DNA of 39,714 nucleotides. It comes from a virus. Below the pieces are notes generated by a model. The model was given only the letters and a program-made list of their open reading frames with translations, was not told the origin of the DNA and did no database searches. Below, piece after piece: positions 15,674 through 22,236 of the stretch; the stretch's first letter is position 1, and each line of letters begins with the position of its first letter. Where the stretch lies: positions 1 to 39,714 of IMG/VR virus record IMGVR_UViG_3300042549_001262. One strand, given 5' to 3'. Made by a program: the position numbers and the translations under genes.

Positions 15674-17101
15674 TTAGACTCCTTCAACAACCTGTGTAGG
15701 AATGATTATAGCGGTTCCACACTTTGAACAATGTGACATTGACTTAGGCATAGGCAATCCGCAACTAGGGCAAATGTTAGCAATTGCATTGAAGTAATTA
15801 CTTACACTTGATGTTCCAAGTAAATCACTAAACGCCTGCACCATGGCATCAATGCGGTCAGGGCTATCAGGGTCTTGTGGTGTCCACACCGTCATTTGGT
15901 CCTCTAGCATTGCAAACTCACCAACATGATGCACACGCCCTTGTTCATACATTGCCGCTACTGGTTCTGCTCTTAGTTTCTTGCCCACATGCGCTCGCAC
16001 TTCTCTAACTGGTAAAGAGTTACGCACTTGTTTAAGAACTGCACTGACCATATCGCCACCTTGGTTTACTTCTACCAGGATTGAGTCAGCCTTATGTTTG
16101 TCAAAAACTTCTACGGCTTTTGTAGCCCATTCAAGCGGGCTTCCCTTAAATGAGTAGTCAGCAATCACATAACCATTACCGCCTGTGTCACAACCAGCAA
16201 CAATAATTCCTGTTTCATCTGAGTCTTTTGTATTTGTTACGGCAGGGTCAATGGAAACAATGACGCGTGACATTGCTGGTGCTTTCTGCACACGGTTACG
16301 GTCAATAACTCCTTTGGTCCATAACGCGCCTTCAACATCATCAAGAATTTCTCCATAAAGTTCTTGCCTTCCAAGCCTGGTGTTGTTGTAGCGGGCCTGT
16401 AATTCTAAAAGAGCGCTAGGCGCAAGGTTCTTAGCGTTATCAAATGTTGAACCGCGTGTAATGACAATAGAGCCGTCTTTGCGGCCCGCCAGCATACGGA
16501 TAAGCGGTGTTGGTCTTGGTGTGGTGGTGACAACAACGCGTGGTTTATCTCCAAGGCGTAATCCAAACTGCAATTGGTCCCAAGCATCTGAATATCTATA
16601 CGCACCTAATTCATCACACCAGGCTCCATGGTGTTGCGGTCCACGGAAACGCTCTGGTTGGTCTGCGGAAAAGAGTTTTATCTTTGAACCGTTTACCAGA
16701 AGGATTTCACCCATAGAACGGTTCCAGTGTTCAAGCATGTGGTATCTGCGTAGCACTGAAATAACGCCTGACTCGCCTTCAGCGCATGTATCTCTAGCAT
16801 CTGAGAATGTAGGTGCGACAATGGCCCAACGGGTTTCAGGTTGGCTTATAGCCTCCCAAGCAAGCCATTCTGCGGCTGTCCTGGTCTTGCCTGCACCACG
16901 GCCTGCCATATACAGCCAAATGTGCCAATCGCCTTCTGGTGCTAATTGTTCTTTACGGGCTAGGCGGTTCTTCCATAAATATCTGCTCGCCTGCACTCTC
17001 GCGTTCAATGAGGGTTGCGTCAGAACTTCCTGACTCAAATGTATCAATGAGTCTGGCAATTCTATCAACTTCTGCGTCAATGCTTCCTGTTCCACTGTCA
17101 T
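15674..17101 (-). CDS. terL: Terminase large subunit with C-terminal zinc ribbon
   Basis: This 475-residue packaging ATPase-nuclease pumps DNA into the prohead and cuts it. Walker A is AGRGAGKT (about residues 66-73), preceded by EQLAPEGDWHIWLY, as in gene-transfer-agent and HK97-type terminases. A Walker B-like acidic pair is in GAWCDELGAY. The C-terminal nuclease has SIDPAVTNTKDSDETGI and ILVEVNQGGD. After the nuclease, residues 444-461 carry CPSC and CSKC, a zinc ribbon not usual for this family. The first 149 bases overlap the small subunit gene. No internal ATG lies before Met65, so the long overlap probably stands, though a non-ATG start inside is possible. Confidence 0.92.
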   Translation of the reverse strand: MTVEQEALTQKLIELPDSLIHLSQEVLTQPSLNARVQASRYLWKNRLARKEQLAPEGDWHIWLYMAGRGAGKTRTAAEWLAWEAISQPETRWAIVAPTFSDARDTCAEGESGVISVLRRYHMLEHWNRSMGEILLVNGSKIKLFSADQPERFRGPQHHGAWCDELGAYRYSDAWDQLQFGLRLGDKPRVVVTTTPRPTPLIRMLAGRKDGSIVITRGSTFDNAKNLAPSALLELQARYNNTRLGRQELYGEILDDVEGALWTKGVIDRNRVQKAPAMSRVIVSIDPAVTNTKDSDETGIIVAGCDTGGNGYVIADYSFKGSPLEWATKAVEVFDKHKADSILVEVNQGGDMVSAVLKQVRNSLPVREVRAHVGKKLRAEPVAAMYEQGRVHHVGEFAMLEDQMTVWTPQDPDSPDRIDAMVQAFSDLLGTSSVSNYFNAIANICPSCGLPMPKSMSHCSKCGTAIIIPTQVVEGV

Positions 17102-17450
17102 AGTTCACCACTTCTGCTTGTATCTTGGTTGGCGCATCTAGGCCCAAGAATTTAGCCCGCCTATCCATAATGCGTAGAACAAACTCACCCGCTCGCATGT
17201 TTCCTTGTATGGCTGGTTCCCAATACACCTCTTGCAAAACATCTAAGCGTTCTAACTCCATATACAAAGCGGCTTCAGTGGGTTCTTTCTGTTGGCGCTT
17301 GATGGCTCGCATATAAGCCTTTAACGCTCCTGAGCCTGATGAATAACCTGTTTGCTCAGCGATAGTGCGCCAGGTCAGCGATTGAGTGCGTAACGCTAAT
17401 ACCGCGTTCTCTTTCTCAATCTGCGCTGGTTCAGGTGTTTTTCTTGCCAT
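16953..17450 (-). CDS. terS: Terminase small subunit
   Basis: This 165-residue protein would recognise the packaging site and hand DNA to the large subunit. The N-terminal part (LTWRTIAEQTGYSSGSGALK) is a helix-turn-helix, followed by a helical oligomerisation segment and an acidic C-terminus ending MEEPPSP. It starts at ATG 17450, which lies right at the predicted transcription start. There is no Shine-Dalgarno sequence, so translation may be leaderless. The upstream region 17457-17590 has direct and inverted repeats that may be its binding site. Confidence 0.82.
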   Translation of the reverse strand: MARKTPEPAQIEKENAVLALRTQSLTWRTIAEQTGYSSGSGALKAYMRAIKRQQKEPTEAALYMELERLDVLQEVYWEPAIQGNMRAGEFVLRIMDRRAKFLGLDAPTKIQAEVVNYDSGTGSIDAEVDRIARLIDTFESGSSDATLIERESAGEQIFMEEPPSP

Positions 17451-17456
17451 GTGTTC

Positions 17457-17485
17457 ACTATAAATGAGGAAACATTATCTTGCAA
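17457..17485 (-). promoter_or_regulatory. Predicted late promoter before terminase
   Basis: On the minus strand TTGCAA (17480-17485), a 17-base spacer and TATAGT (17457-17462) form a sigma-70/SigA-type promoter. Six bases separate the -10 box from the terS ATG, so the transcript would begin at or next to the A of the start codon. No ribosome binding site is present. Leaderless mRNAs are common in Actinobacteria. Confidence 0.65.
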
Positions 17486-17509
17486 AATGAGTTGCACATT
17501 ATCTGCAAA
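17473..17509 (-). repeat. Direct repeat pair overlapping late promoter
   Basis: Minus-strand TTTGCAGATAATG (497-509 in the 17 kb coordinates) and TTTGCAAGATAATG (473-486) are near-identical copies with a 24-base period. One overlaps the -35 box and spacer of the predicted late promoter. They may bind a late activator or the small terminase. Confidence 0.55.
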
Positions 17510-17517
17510 GAACAAAA

Positions 17518-17542
17518 CCCCTACACCGTAGATGTGTAAGGG
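17518..17542 (-). terminator. Terminator ending the early transcript
   Basis: The minus strand has CCCTTACAC, a seven-base loop ATCTACG and GTGTAGGG, with one bulged T, followed by GTTTTGTTCTTT. It lies between the last early gene (stop at 17622) and the late promoter, and would end the early transcript. Confidence 0.75.
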
Positions 17543-17553
17543 TCATGTCCAGC

Positions 17554-17590
17554 ACTCAGTAGATTACTTATGTTTCATCTACCAGTGAGT
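17554..17590. repeat. Inverted repeat near terminase, possible packaging or second terminator site
   Basis: ACTCAGTAGAT (554-564) pairs with ATCTAC and TGAGT (577-582, 586-590) across a 12-base loop, with three unpaired bases. It is just upstream of terS, where cos or pac sites often lie. It has no clear U-run on the minus strand. The role is uncertain. Confidence 0.45.
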
Positions 17591-17621
17591 TAAACCTATA
17601 ACTAATTACGGTTAAAAGCAA

Positions 17622-17771
17622 TTACTTCAACTCAGTGATACTTATGCCTTCATAGAACTTCTTCTCAAATAAAGTTCCTGAATGGTTTTTGGCGGCATGG
17701 CTCTCGTAATGTTTCTTCAATACATGGTGTTTGCAGATGTCACAAAACCCGCCTTCTTTATCCTCAGACAT
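17622..17771 (-). CDS. 49-residue zinc-finger-like protein
   Basis: This small protein starts MSEDKEGGFCDICKHHV. It has Cys10, Cys13 and His at 21, 25 and 30, a spacing reminiscent of C2H2-type metal sites. The gene overlaps the stop of the upstream gene by eight bases (ATGTCTGA), which suggests translational coupling. It is the last gene before the terminator at 17518-17542. Function is unknown; it may bind nucleic acid. Confidence 0.6.
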   Translation of the reverse strand: MSEDKEGGFCDICKHHVLKKHYESHAAKNHSGTLFEKKFYEGISITELK

Positions 17772-17967
17772 CTTCAGGAAAAGGATTACCGTTCTTAACC
17801 ATGTTTAACCTGGCATCTAGCAAATCATCTAGGCTTGTTTGCAACATTTCTTTTTTGCGCCAATCCATGCGGTCACCATAGATGTCAGTTTTTAGCATGT
17901 TATGGACATGCTTTAGCGCTTCATCTATATCTTCTAGAGTTACTTCCTCTGTTAATAAGACCGTCAT
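17764..17967 (-). CDS. Small helical protein of unknown function
   Basis: This 67-residue acidic protein (MTVLLTEEVTLEDIDEALKH, then KKEMLQTSLDDLLDARLNMV) is predicted to be wholly helical. It begins 12 bases after the preceding small gene and overlaps the next. No family is recognised. It is part of the chain of small genes before the terminase. Confidence 0.65.
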   Translation of the reverse strand: MTVLLTEEVTLEDIDEALKHVHNMLKTDIYGDRMDWRKKEMLQTSLDDLLDARLNMVKNGNPFPEDV

Positions 17968-17979
17968 GGCTACATACTA

Positions 17980-18141
17980 TTATTGCTTACGGCCTTTTGG
18001 CTTTAATTCCGCTTCTACTTCATCACGCACAAGTTCAATTAGGTTTTCTATTTTGAACGCAAGATTATCTTTGCCTTTTGAGCGTAATCTTTCTCCAAAC
18101 ATAGACAACGCCAGGGCTACTTCAGCATCTTCACTTATCAT
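17980..18141 (-). CDS. 53-residue helical protein of unknown function
   Basis: The gene starts MISEDAEVALALSMFGERLR and ends in KPKGRKQ. It overlaps the upstream gene by 11 bases. The sequence is a charged helix (LAFKIENLIELVRDEVEAEL). Open frame, coupling and operon position support it; no function is visible. Confidence 0.6.
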   Translation of the reverse strand: MISEDAEVALALSMFGERLRSKGKDNLAFKIENLIELVRDEVEAELKPKGRKQ

Positions 18142-18316
18142 TGTTTGTTTCCTTGCTTTTTAGGAAATCTAACAACTGCTCAACAATGACTACATCACGC
18201 CCGTCTATGTGATGGTGATAGTCACCAGCAAATGCTTCAACTTCACGGATAACTTCCATTCTTGCCTGCAATTTAAGAACGGAAACCATTCCTATGATGT
18301 TATCTACATCAGCCAT
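18131..18316 (-). CDS. 61-residue protein of unknown function
   Basis: This small protein (MADVDNIIGMVSVLKLQARM) has a three-His stretch in AGDYHHHIDGRD and a C-terminal helix. It overlaps the upstream HTH gene by eight bases (ATGGCTGA). The His run could bind metal, but no known family is recognised. Confidence 0.6.
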   Translation of the reverse strand: MADVDNIIGMVSVLKLQARMEVIREVEAFAGDYHHHIDGRDVVIVEQLLDFLKSKETNNDK

Positions 18317-18497
18317 TATTGCGTAAATCTCGCTTAGCCTTGTATGCCTCTACATCTTCGCGCTTGTAATAAACATTACGGCCTGACTTCTCAACCCATG
18401 CAATTGTCTTACGGTGTTGTATTTGGCGTAAATTGTTCATGTTGATGCCTAAAATTTCTGCGGTTTCTTTAGCGCTAATCAAACCTGCTTCTACCAT
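18309..18497 (-). CDS. Excisionase/MerR-like helix-turn-helix protein
   Basis: This 62-residue protein is a typical Xis/AlpA-type winged helix (HTH_17): ISAKETAEILGINMNNLRQI is the helix-turn-helix, followed by the wing SGRNVYYKREDVEAY. It likely binds DNA as a small transcription regulator. No integrase is present, so an excision role is unlikely. Its start overlaps the SSB stop. It may regulate the late switch, given its place shortly before the terminase (inference). Confidence 0.82.
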   Translation of the reverse strand: MVEAGLISAKETAEILGINMNNLRQIQHRKTIAWVEKSGRNVYYKREDVEAYKAKRDLRNNG

Positions 18498-18856
18498 GGT
18501 GCTTCCTCCTGTGTTTGTGGTGCAGTGTAATTCTTATGTGTGCGTGGCACAAGCCCAATATGGTCAGCAGTAATTTCCATAGATGATTTTTCTTTGCCTT
18601 CTTTATCGGTGTATGTAGATTGCTTTAGCGCACCTGTAACTAATACAGAGTCACCTTTTTTAATGCAATCAACTGTTGCTTCAGCCTTTGTGCCAAACTG
18701 AACAACACGGAACCACATTGTTTCTCCATCAACCCATGCGTCACCTTGTTTTTGGCGTGATGTGTAAGCAATTGAAAATGTTACATACGCGGTGTTTGAT
18801 TTAGAAAACTTTAATTCTGGTTCTTGTCCTACATTGCCTTTTACTGTGATATTCAT
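18491..18856 (-). CDS. ssb: Single-stranded DNA-binding protein
   Basis: This 121-residue protein has the OB fold of SSB: MNITVKGNVGQEPELKFSKS at the N-terminus, WFRVVQFGTKAEATVDCIKK in the middle and KGDSVLVTGALKQSTYTDKE. The C-terminus is acidic and ends EEAPW rather than DIPF, so its contact with host partners may differ. It protects single strands during replication and recombination. It follows the HNH gene with no gap. Confidence 0.93.
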   Translation of the reverse strand: MNITVKGNVGQEPELKFSKSNTAYVTFSIAYTSRQKQGDAWVDGETMWFRVVQFGTKAEATVDCIKKGDSVLVTGALKQSTYTDKEGKEKSSMEITADHIGLVPRTHKNYTAPQTQEEAPW

Positions 18857-19192
18857 TTAATCGCCTTCCATCATTGTGAATTCAGAACCATCATCTTGTA
18901 ACAAAACAATAGTTCCATCTGGTTTTACAAACGGTTGTTCATTTGGTTCTTTCCAACTTGGGCATATCCAGCCTTTTGCTTCAGCCTTTGCTGGTTGGAG
19001 GTGAATACTATCAGTGCGTAAGTTATGGCACCCGTGATGCACCCTAATTAAATTTGCTGGTGTGTCTTTGCCGCCGCGTGACTTTAACTTACGGTGGTGT
19101 AAGGCCATAGAAGGTAGCGCTGGTGACCCGCAAGTTTCGCAGTAATCACCAGCGCGGTTGAGAACAATTTCTACAACCTTTTTGTTTATCAA
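18857..19192 (-). CDS. HNH endonuclease
   Basis: The 111-residue form starts at TTG 19192, chosen because GGGGG lies six bases upstream and the codon overlaps the preceding stop. A longer frame from TTG 19252 has no ribosome site and overlaps that gene by 64 bases. The motif is clear: CETCGSPA, ALHHRKLKSRGG, then NLIRVHHGCHNLR, with two Cys pairs or Cys/His ligands for structural zinc. HNH nucleases of this type often assist the terminase in cos-cleaving phages, or act as homing nucleases. The gene is not next to terL here. Confidence 0.85.
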   Translation of the reverse strand: MINKKVVEIVLNRAGDYCETCGSPALPSMALHHRKLKSRGGKDTPANLIRVHHGCHNLRTDSIHLQPAKAEAKGWICPSWKEPNEQPFVKPDGTIVLLQDDGSEFTMMEGD

Positions 19193-19626
19193 TACCAACC
19201 CCCATGCAAATCTGGTCCCGCTTTCTTTTTCCAAAATTCCCAGGCACCGCAAGGAGTTGAATAGCGTTTGTAAATGTAACGCAATCCAGCCTTTACTTGT
19301 ATTTGTGGGTCTTTGGGTCTTACGGGATAACCATAATTTACCCAGGTGGAATTGAGAAATTGAGGAATTCCAAATGCGGTAGATGTTGGGTTAGCCGCAT
19401 GAGGCCTCCAGCCGCTTTCTTTGTGCCAAAGTCTTTCCAGGCAGGCAAATTCACGGTTAGGATTTTTCCATTGCTGTTTAACCAAATGTAGGGCATATTC
19501 TTTTGGAGCCATTACTTTGATTTTTAACGCTTGCGTCATTACTGGCGCTTGCGCTTCAGCGTGTGGAAGTGCAACAAGCCCTACCGTAAAAACGGCTACT
19601 AAAAGAGCGTGTTGGTAAAACTTCAG
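19189..19626 (-). CDS. Exported lytic transglycosylase-like protein, probable CTG start
   Basis: The catalytic domain matches actinobacterial aggregation-promoting/transglycosylase proteins: LWHKESGWRPHAANPTSTAF holds the catalytic Glu (residue 70), followed by GIPQFLNSTW, DPQIQVKAGLRYIYKRY and PCGAWEFW. The first ATG (19539) has no ribosome site. Upstream the frame stays open and encodes a signal peptide (KFYQHALLVAVFTVGLVALP, then AEAQA) back to CTG 19626, with AAAGG seven bases ahead. The next codon upstream but one is the stop of the previous gene. The 145-residue product would be exported to cleave peptidoglycan, perhaps helping lysis or remodelling. It is far from the lysis cassette. 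Confidence 0.75.
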   Translation of the reverse strand: MKFYQHALLVAVFTVGLVALPHAEAQAPVMTQALKIKVMAPKEYALHLVKQQWKNPNREFACLERLWHKESGWRPHAANPTSTAFGIPQFLNSTWVNYGYPVRPKDPQIQVKAGLRYIYKRYSTPCGAWEFWKKKAGPDLHGGWY

Positions 19627-19629
19627 GTT

Positions 19630-19722
19630 TTAGCCTTTGGCTCCTTTGGCACAACAGCCACAAGCGGTTTCACCGTATTTCCAACCGCCGCATTGATTAC
19701 ATCTATTTACATTGCTGTCCAT
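19630..19722 (-). CDS. 30-residue zinc-ribbon peptide
   Basis: This tiny gene starts at ATG 19722 behind AAGGGGGA. The peptide MDSNVNRCNQCGGWKYGETA ends with CGCCAKGAKG, giving CxxC and CGCC metal ligands. Its stop lies three bases before the probable CTG start of the transglycosylase gene, in the same frame. A good ribosome site and Cys pattern support it. Function is unknown. Confidence 0.55.
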   Translation of the reverse strand: MDSNVNRCNQCGGWKYGETACGCCAKGAKG

Positions 19723-19757
19723 GAGTTCCCCCTTAAAGAGTAGTTTTTGGACCAGGA

Positions 19758-19964
19758 TTAGTTTACCCCTACTAATGGGTATTCAAAGACTTTTGCGTGG
19801 GCTTTGCCATTAGGTTCTAGTAAAACAATTTCACGCCACAAGCGTGAATTACCGTAATCAACGCATTTGTTGTAAGCATTAACCGCGTCTAATGCGTTGT
19901 CATAACGCTGAGAAAAGGCTATTGAACCATCTTCAATAATTTGTAACATAAATTGATAACTCAT
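19758..19964 (-). CDS. 68-residue protein of unknown function
   Basis: This small protein (MSYQFMLQIIEDGSIAFSQR, then ALDAVNAYNKCVDYGNSRLW) has a beta-helix-beta look. It overlaps the upstream gene by four bases (ATGA). It resembles small phage proteins that have a repeated DALDAYNKC-type helix, but no function is known. Confidence 0.65.
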   Translation of the reverse strand: MSYQFMLQIIEDGSIAFSQRYDNALDAVNAYNKCVDYGNSRLWREIVLLEPNGKAHAKVFEYPLVGVN

Positions 19965-20179
19965 TCACTTTCCCTTCTTACGGTAATGGTATGTCCACAT
20001 TCTTTACATGTGACCTCTTGCTCTACATTTCCCCAATCATCAGTTTCAAAATCTTCTTCCCATGACCCTTTGCAACTGTAATTTTCTGAACAATCATTAC
20101 ATTGCTCAGCGCAAACAATTTCTAAAGTTACGGTTGTGGAATAAATGCCAGAACCCATCATGCTAAATCCTGGTGTCAT
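19961..20179 (-). CDS. 72-residue zinc-binding protein
   Basis: It contains CNDCSENYSC and, after an acidic stretch, TCKECGHTITV, so two Cys pairs form a likely zinc site. The start used is MTPGFSMMGS at 20179, which overlaps the previous gene by four bases; a start at the inner Met pair is possible. It has a central run EEDFETDDWGNVEQEV. Function is unknown. Confidence 0.65.
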   Translation of the reverse strand: MTPGFSMMGSGIYSTTVTLEIVCAEQCNDCSENYSCKGSWEEDFETDDWGNVEQEVTCKECGHTITVRRESE

Positions 20180-20361
20180 GACTCCCTGCTTTCTAACATG
20201 TTTTTGTAAGCCGCATTAAAAGCCTTGTTTTCCCAAGTTTGAGCAACATCATTAAAGTTTTTAATTACTTCAAGTTGCATATCAGGGTCATTGCTTTCAG
20301 CCGCTTTAATCATTGCTTTGCCTGTAACTAATAAAAACATTTCTACATTTGTGTCTGTCAT
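20176..20361 (-). CDS. 61-residue helical protein of unknown function
   Basis: The protein (MTDTNVEMFLLVTGKAMIKA, then DVAQTWENKAFNAAYKNMLE) is helical and overlaps its neighbours by four bases at both ends, so the gene is part of a coupled run. No family or site is recognised. Confidence 0.6.
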   Translation of the reverse strand: MTDTNVEMFLLVTGKAMIKAAESNDPDMQLEVIKNFNDVAQTWENKAFNAAYKNMLESRES

Positions 20362-20936
20362 TTAATTGCCGCCTTTTTCTTGGTTTTTGTTTTAATTTTT
20401 TTAGTAGTAATTGATGCGGATTTGATTGTTTCCGTATCAACGGTTGTTGCGTTTATTGTGATTGGTTGTATTGCAACAATTAAAGCCTCTTGTGCGGCTT
20501 GTGCTAGTTCTAGATTGCGTTGATATTGAAATTGAGCATCTTTGTAGCGTTGTGCCAAATCATCTAACGATAACGGCAACACGGTAGTTACGCCTGTTGT
20601 GGCATTAATTTCTACTTTGGTGCAATTGCCTAGAGCGCATGAATCAGCCAAAGGCGCTTGCGGTGTTGTTATTAATCTTGTTAATTCATTAGTGACTGCT
20701 TCCAATGAACCACTAAAACTTATTGATTGATTATTAGTTTTAATTGCAACTTGGTGTGTAGGTGCTATTGCTTCAGGAATTACTGGTTCAGGTTCAATTA
20801 TTCTAGATGTTGCATCTCTATAAGTTACAACCCCAGTAGTGCAATTAATTTCCATCTCACACACACCGCTAGGACAATTAGCCCAAGCGTTTGTTGGAAT
20901 AAGCGTTAAAACAATTCCCAATATAATCTTTTTCAT
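20358..20936 (-). CDS. Secreted protein with duplicated Cys motif
   Basis: The 192-residue protein is started at MKKIILGIVL (20936), since this ATG overlaps the previous stop (TAATG) and begins a signal peptide ending NAWA at residue 19. The mature protein begins with CPSGVCEMEINCTTGVVTYR. A second copy of the motif, CALGNCTKVEINATTGVTTV, lies near residue 110 and is followed by LPLSLDDLAQRYKDA. The C-terminal tail is Lys-rich. It may act outside the cell membrane, for instance in superinfection exclusion. Its second motif matches a tail-region protein at 33612-33848. The function is not known. Confidence 0.7.
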   Translation of the reverse strand: MKKIILGIVLTLIPTNAWANCPSGVCEMEINCTTGVVTYRDATSRIIEPEPVIPEAIAPTHQVAIKTNNQSISFSGSLEAVTNELTRLITTPQAPLADSCALGNCTKVEINATTGVTTVLPLSLDDLAQRYKDAQFQYQRNLELAQAAQEALIVAIQPITINATTVDTETIKSASITTKKIKTKTKKKAAIK

Positions 20937-21091
20937 TATTCGCCTCCAAAATAACATTCAACCATGTCACCAAAACAGTAGTGGTCACCAACCCACCAGA
21001 TGTGGTTAAGAACCCAATAACCACCAACAATTGCCGCAAGAATTAGAACTGCTCTTACGCGCTTTCCACGCTTTGTTAGTTTCATGTGCAT
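20936..21091 (-). CDS. 51-residue single-pass membrane protein
   Basis: The sequence MHMKLTKRGKRVRAVLILAA, then IVGGYWVLNHIWWVGDHYCF, shows a basic N-terminus and one hydrophobic span. It starts at ATG 21091 (a second ATG at 21085 is possible), overlapping the upstream gene's end. Its stop shares a base with the next ATG (TAATG). It is a small membrane protein of unknown function. Confidence 0.6.
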   Translation of the reverse strand: MHMKLTKRGKRVRAVLILAAIVGGYWVLNHIWWVGDHYCFGDMVECYFGGE

Positions 21092-21261
21092 GTCCGTTCA
21101 TCTTGGACTTTACGGACTTTGGTTACCCAAACGCCAGGTAGCGCTTGTTCCACCATTTCTAGGATTTGCTCACGCTGTAGCGCGTTAATCATTGATTTAG
21201 ATTTATTAACAGGAATCTCAAAATCTTCCTTATCAATAAATACTTCTACTTTGAACTTCAT
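21082..21261 (-). CDS. 59-residue protein of unknown function
   Basis: The sequence MKFKVEVFIDKEDFEIPVNK, then INALQREQILEMVEQALPGV, is a small alpha/beta protein. The start overlaps the preceding stop (TAATG). No catalytic or binding motif is seen. It is supported by coupling and conserved-looking composition. Confidence 0.6.
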   Translation of the reverse strand: MKFKVEVFIDKEDFEIPVNKSKSMINALQREQILEMVEQALPGVWVTKVRKVQDERTCT

Positions 21262-21464
21262 TAGTTTGCCTCCTGCATTATTTCAACTAAGCGCTGTCTA
21301 GCATTTCTAAACCCGCGCACATCTTCTATATGGACTGAACCTTCTTCTGTGTGTTTTCCAATCTGATATGTGGCACACGCTCCTGCCAAATACATTAAGT
21401 AATATTTGCCGTCATGTGTTTGGCGGTAGCCATTTATGTCAGATTTTGTTAATACAAGTTTCAT
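21261..21464 (-). CDS. 67-residue protein of unknown function
   Basis: The start at 21464 (MKLVLTKSDINGYRQTHDGK) is preferred over an upstream ATG, because AAGGGGG precedes it and its ATG overlaps the earlier stop (ATGA). It contains CATYQIGKHTEEGSVHIEDV. No family is recognised. Confidence 0.6.
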   Translation of the reverse strand: MKLVLTKSDINGYRQTHDGKYYLMYLAGACATYQIGKHTEEGSVHIEDVRGFRNARQRLVEIMQEAN

Positions 21465-21583
21465 TCGCTTGCCCCCTTGTTTTTTAATTGTTCTCTTTCG
21501 CACTCACCATAAAGTTTATGATTTGTTTGACGATTGATTACATAAGTGCCACATGCTGAACAGATTGCCGCGTAGCGTTCCAT
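21461..21583 (-). CDS. 40-residue Cys-pair protein
   Basis: The peptide MERYAAICSACGTYVINRQT, then NHKLYGECEREQ, has CSAC plus a later Cys and His that may bind zinc. It lies two bases after the previous gene and overlaps the next by four bases. It is one of several tiny Cys proteins in this region. Confidence 0.5.
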   Translation of the reverse strand: MERYAAICSACGTYVINRQTNHKLYGECEREQLKNKGASE

Positions 21584-21585
21584 AA

Positions 21586-21906
21586 TTAGCAACCTGCCTT
21601 TGCAATAACAATTCTGTTTTCTGTAATTACTGCGTTGTAACCTTTTTCAACAAGATAAGTAAACATTGCGTTAATTGCTGAAACTTGGCGTTCAATTACT
21701 AATTCATAATTGCGTGAAAAATGTGAAGATGAACCTGGTTCATAAATTACAATTACGCTTTTTGGATAATTTGTAACTACAAAACCTTCAGATGTGTAAT
21801 GGTAGCCACGCACTCTTGTTGCGCCTGATGATGATTTTGAAAAACCTTTTGCGTTCAAAGCGCGACTAATGGCTGTCGCGCTTGCTGTTTTTGTTGATGT
21901 AATCAT
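21586..21906 (-). CDS. 106-residue protein of unknown function
   Basis: The start at ATG 21906 (MITSTKTASATAISRALNAK) is chosen over a longer frame that would overlap the previous gene by over 100 bases. The protein is mixed alpha/beta, with KGYNAVITENRIVIAKAGC at its end. It resembles its upstream neighbour in general layout, but no clear homology is visible. Function is unknown. Confidence 0.65.
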   Translation of the reverse strand: MITSTKTASATAISRALNAKGFSKSSSGATRVRGYHYTSEGFVVTNYPKSVIVIYEPGSSSHFSRNYELVIERQVSAINAMFTYLVEKGYNAVITENRIVIAKAGC

Positions 21907-21908
21907 GT

Positions 21909-22217
21909 TTATGCACCTACCTTCATTTGTTGTAAACGGATTGCGTAATCTATTTCGCGGTTCATTTGAACATAAGAAATGTTGCGCTTGCTTTGAGTTT
22001 TTGCAAATGCCATTGAGCGGCATACGCTGAAATATTTGCGTGTGCGGTTACCTGATGTTGTGTAAGCGCCAGCAGTAAAAATGTAAGTTGTGTCAAACCA
22101 TTGGTTTTTTGAGATTGCACTAAATGTAAATGATGTTTCTGTTTCTGTAACTTCTACATCAAAACCTGCATCAACTAACTTTTGTGCCATTTCCTTTGTT
22201 GTTGTAACTGCGTTCAT
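21909..22217 (-). CDS. 102-residue protein, first gene of second small-gene operon
   Basis: The start has an ideal GGAGGCAAAA site. The protein (MNAVTTTKEMAQKLVDAGFD, then FDTTYIFTAGAYTTSGNRTR) has an N-terminal helix and a beta part. It is the first gene after the promoter and hairpin module at 22237-22290, so it should be well expressed early. No known function. Confidence 0.65.
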   Translation of the reverse strand: MNAVTTTKEMAQKLVDAGFDVEVTETETSFTFSAISKNQWFDTTYIFTAGAYTTSGNRTRKYFSVCRSMAFAKTQSKRNISYVQMNREIDYAIRLQQMKVGA

Positions 22218-22236
22218 TTTTGCCTCCGTGTCTAGT

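Noticed and set aside
18309-18497. Excisionase implying a temperate phage
   Set aside because: No integrase, attachment site or repressor gene was found. Small HTH proteins of this type also regulate transcription in lytic phages.
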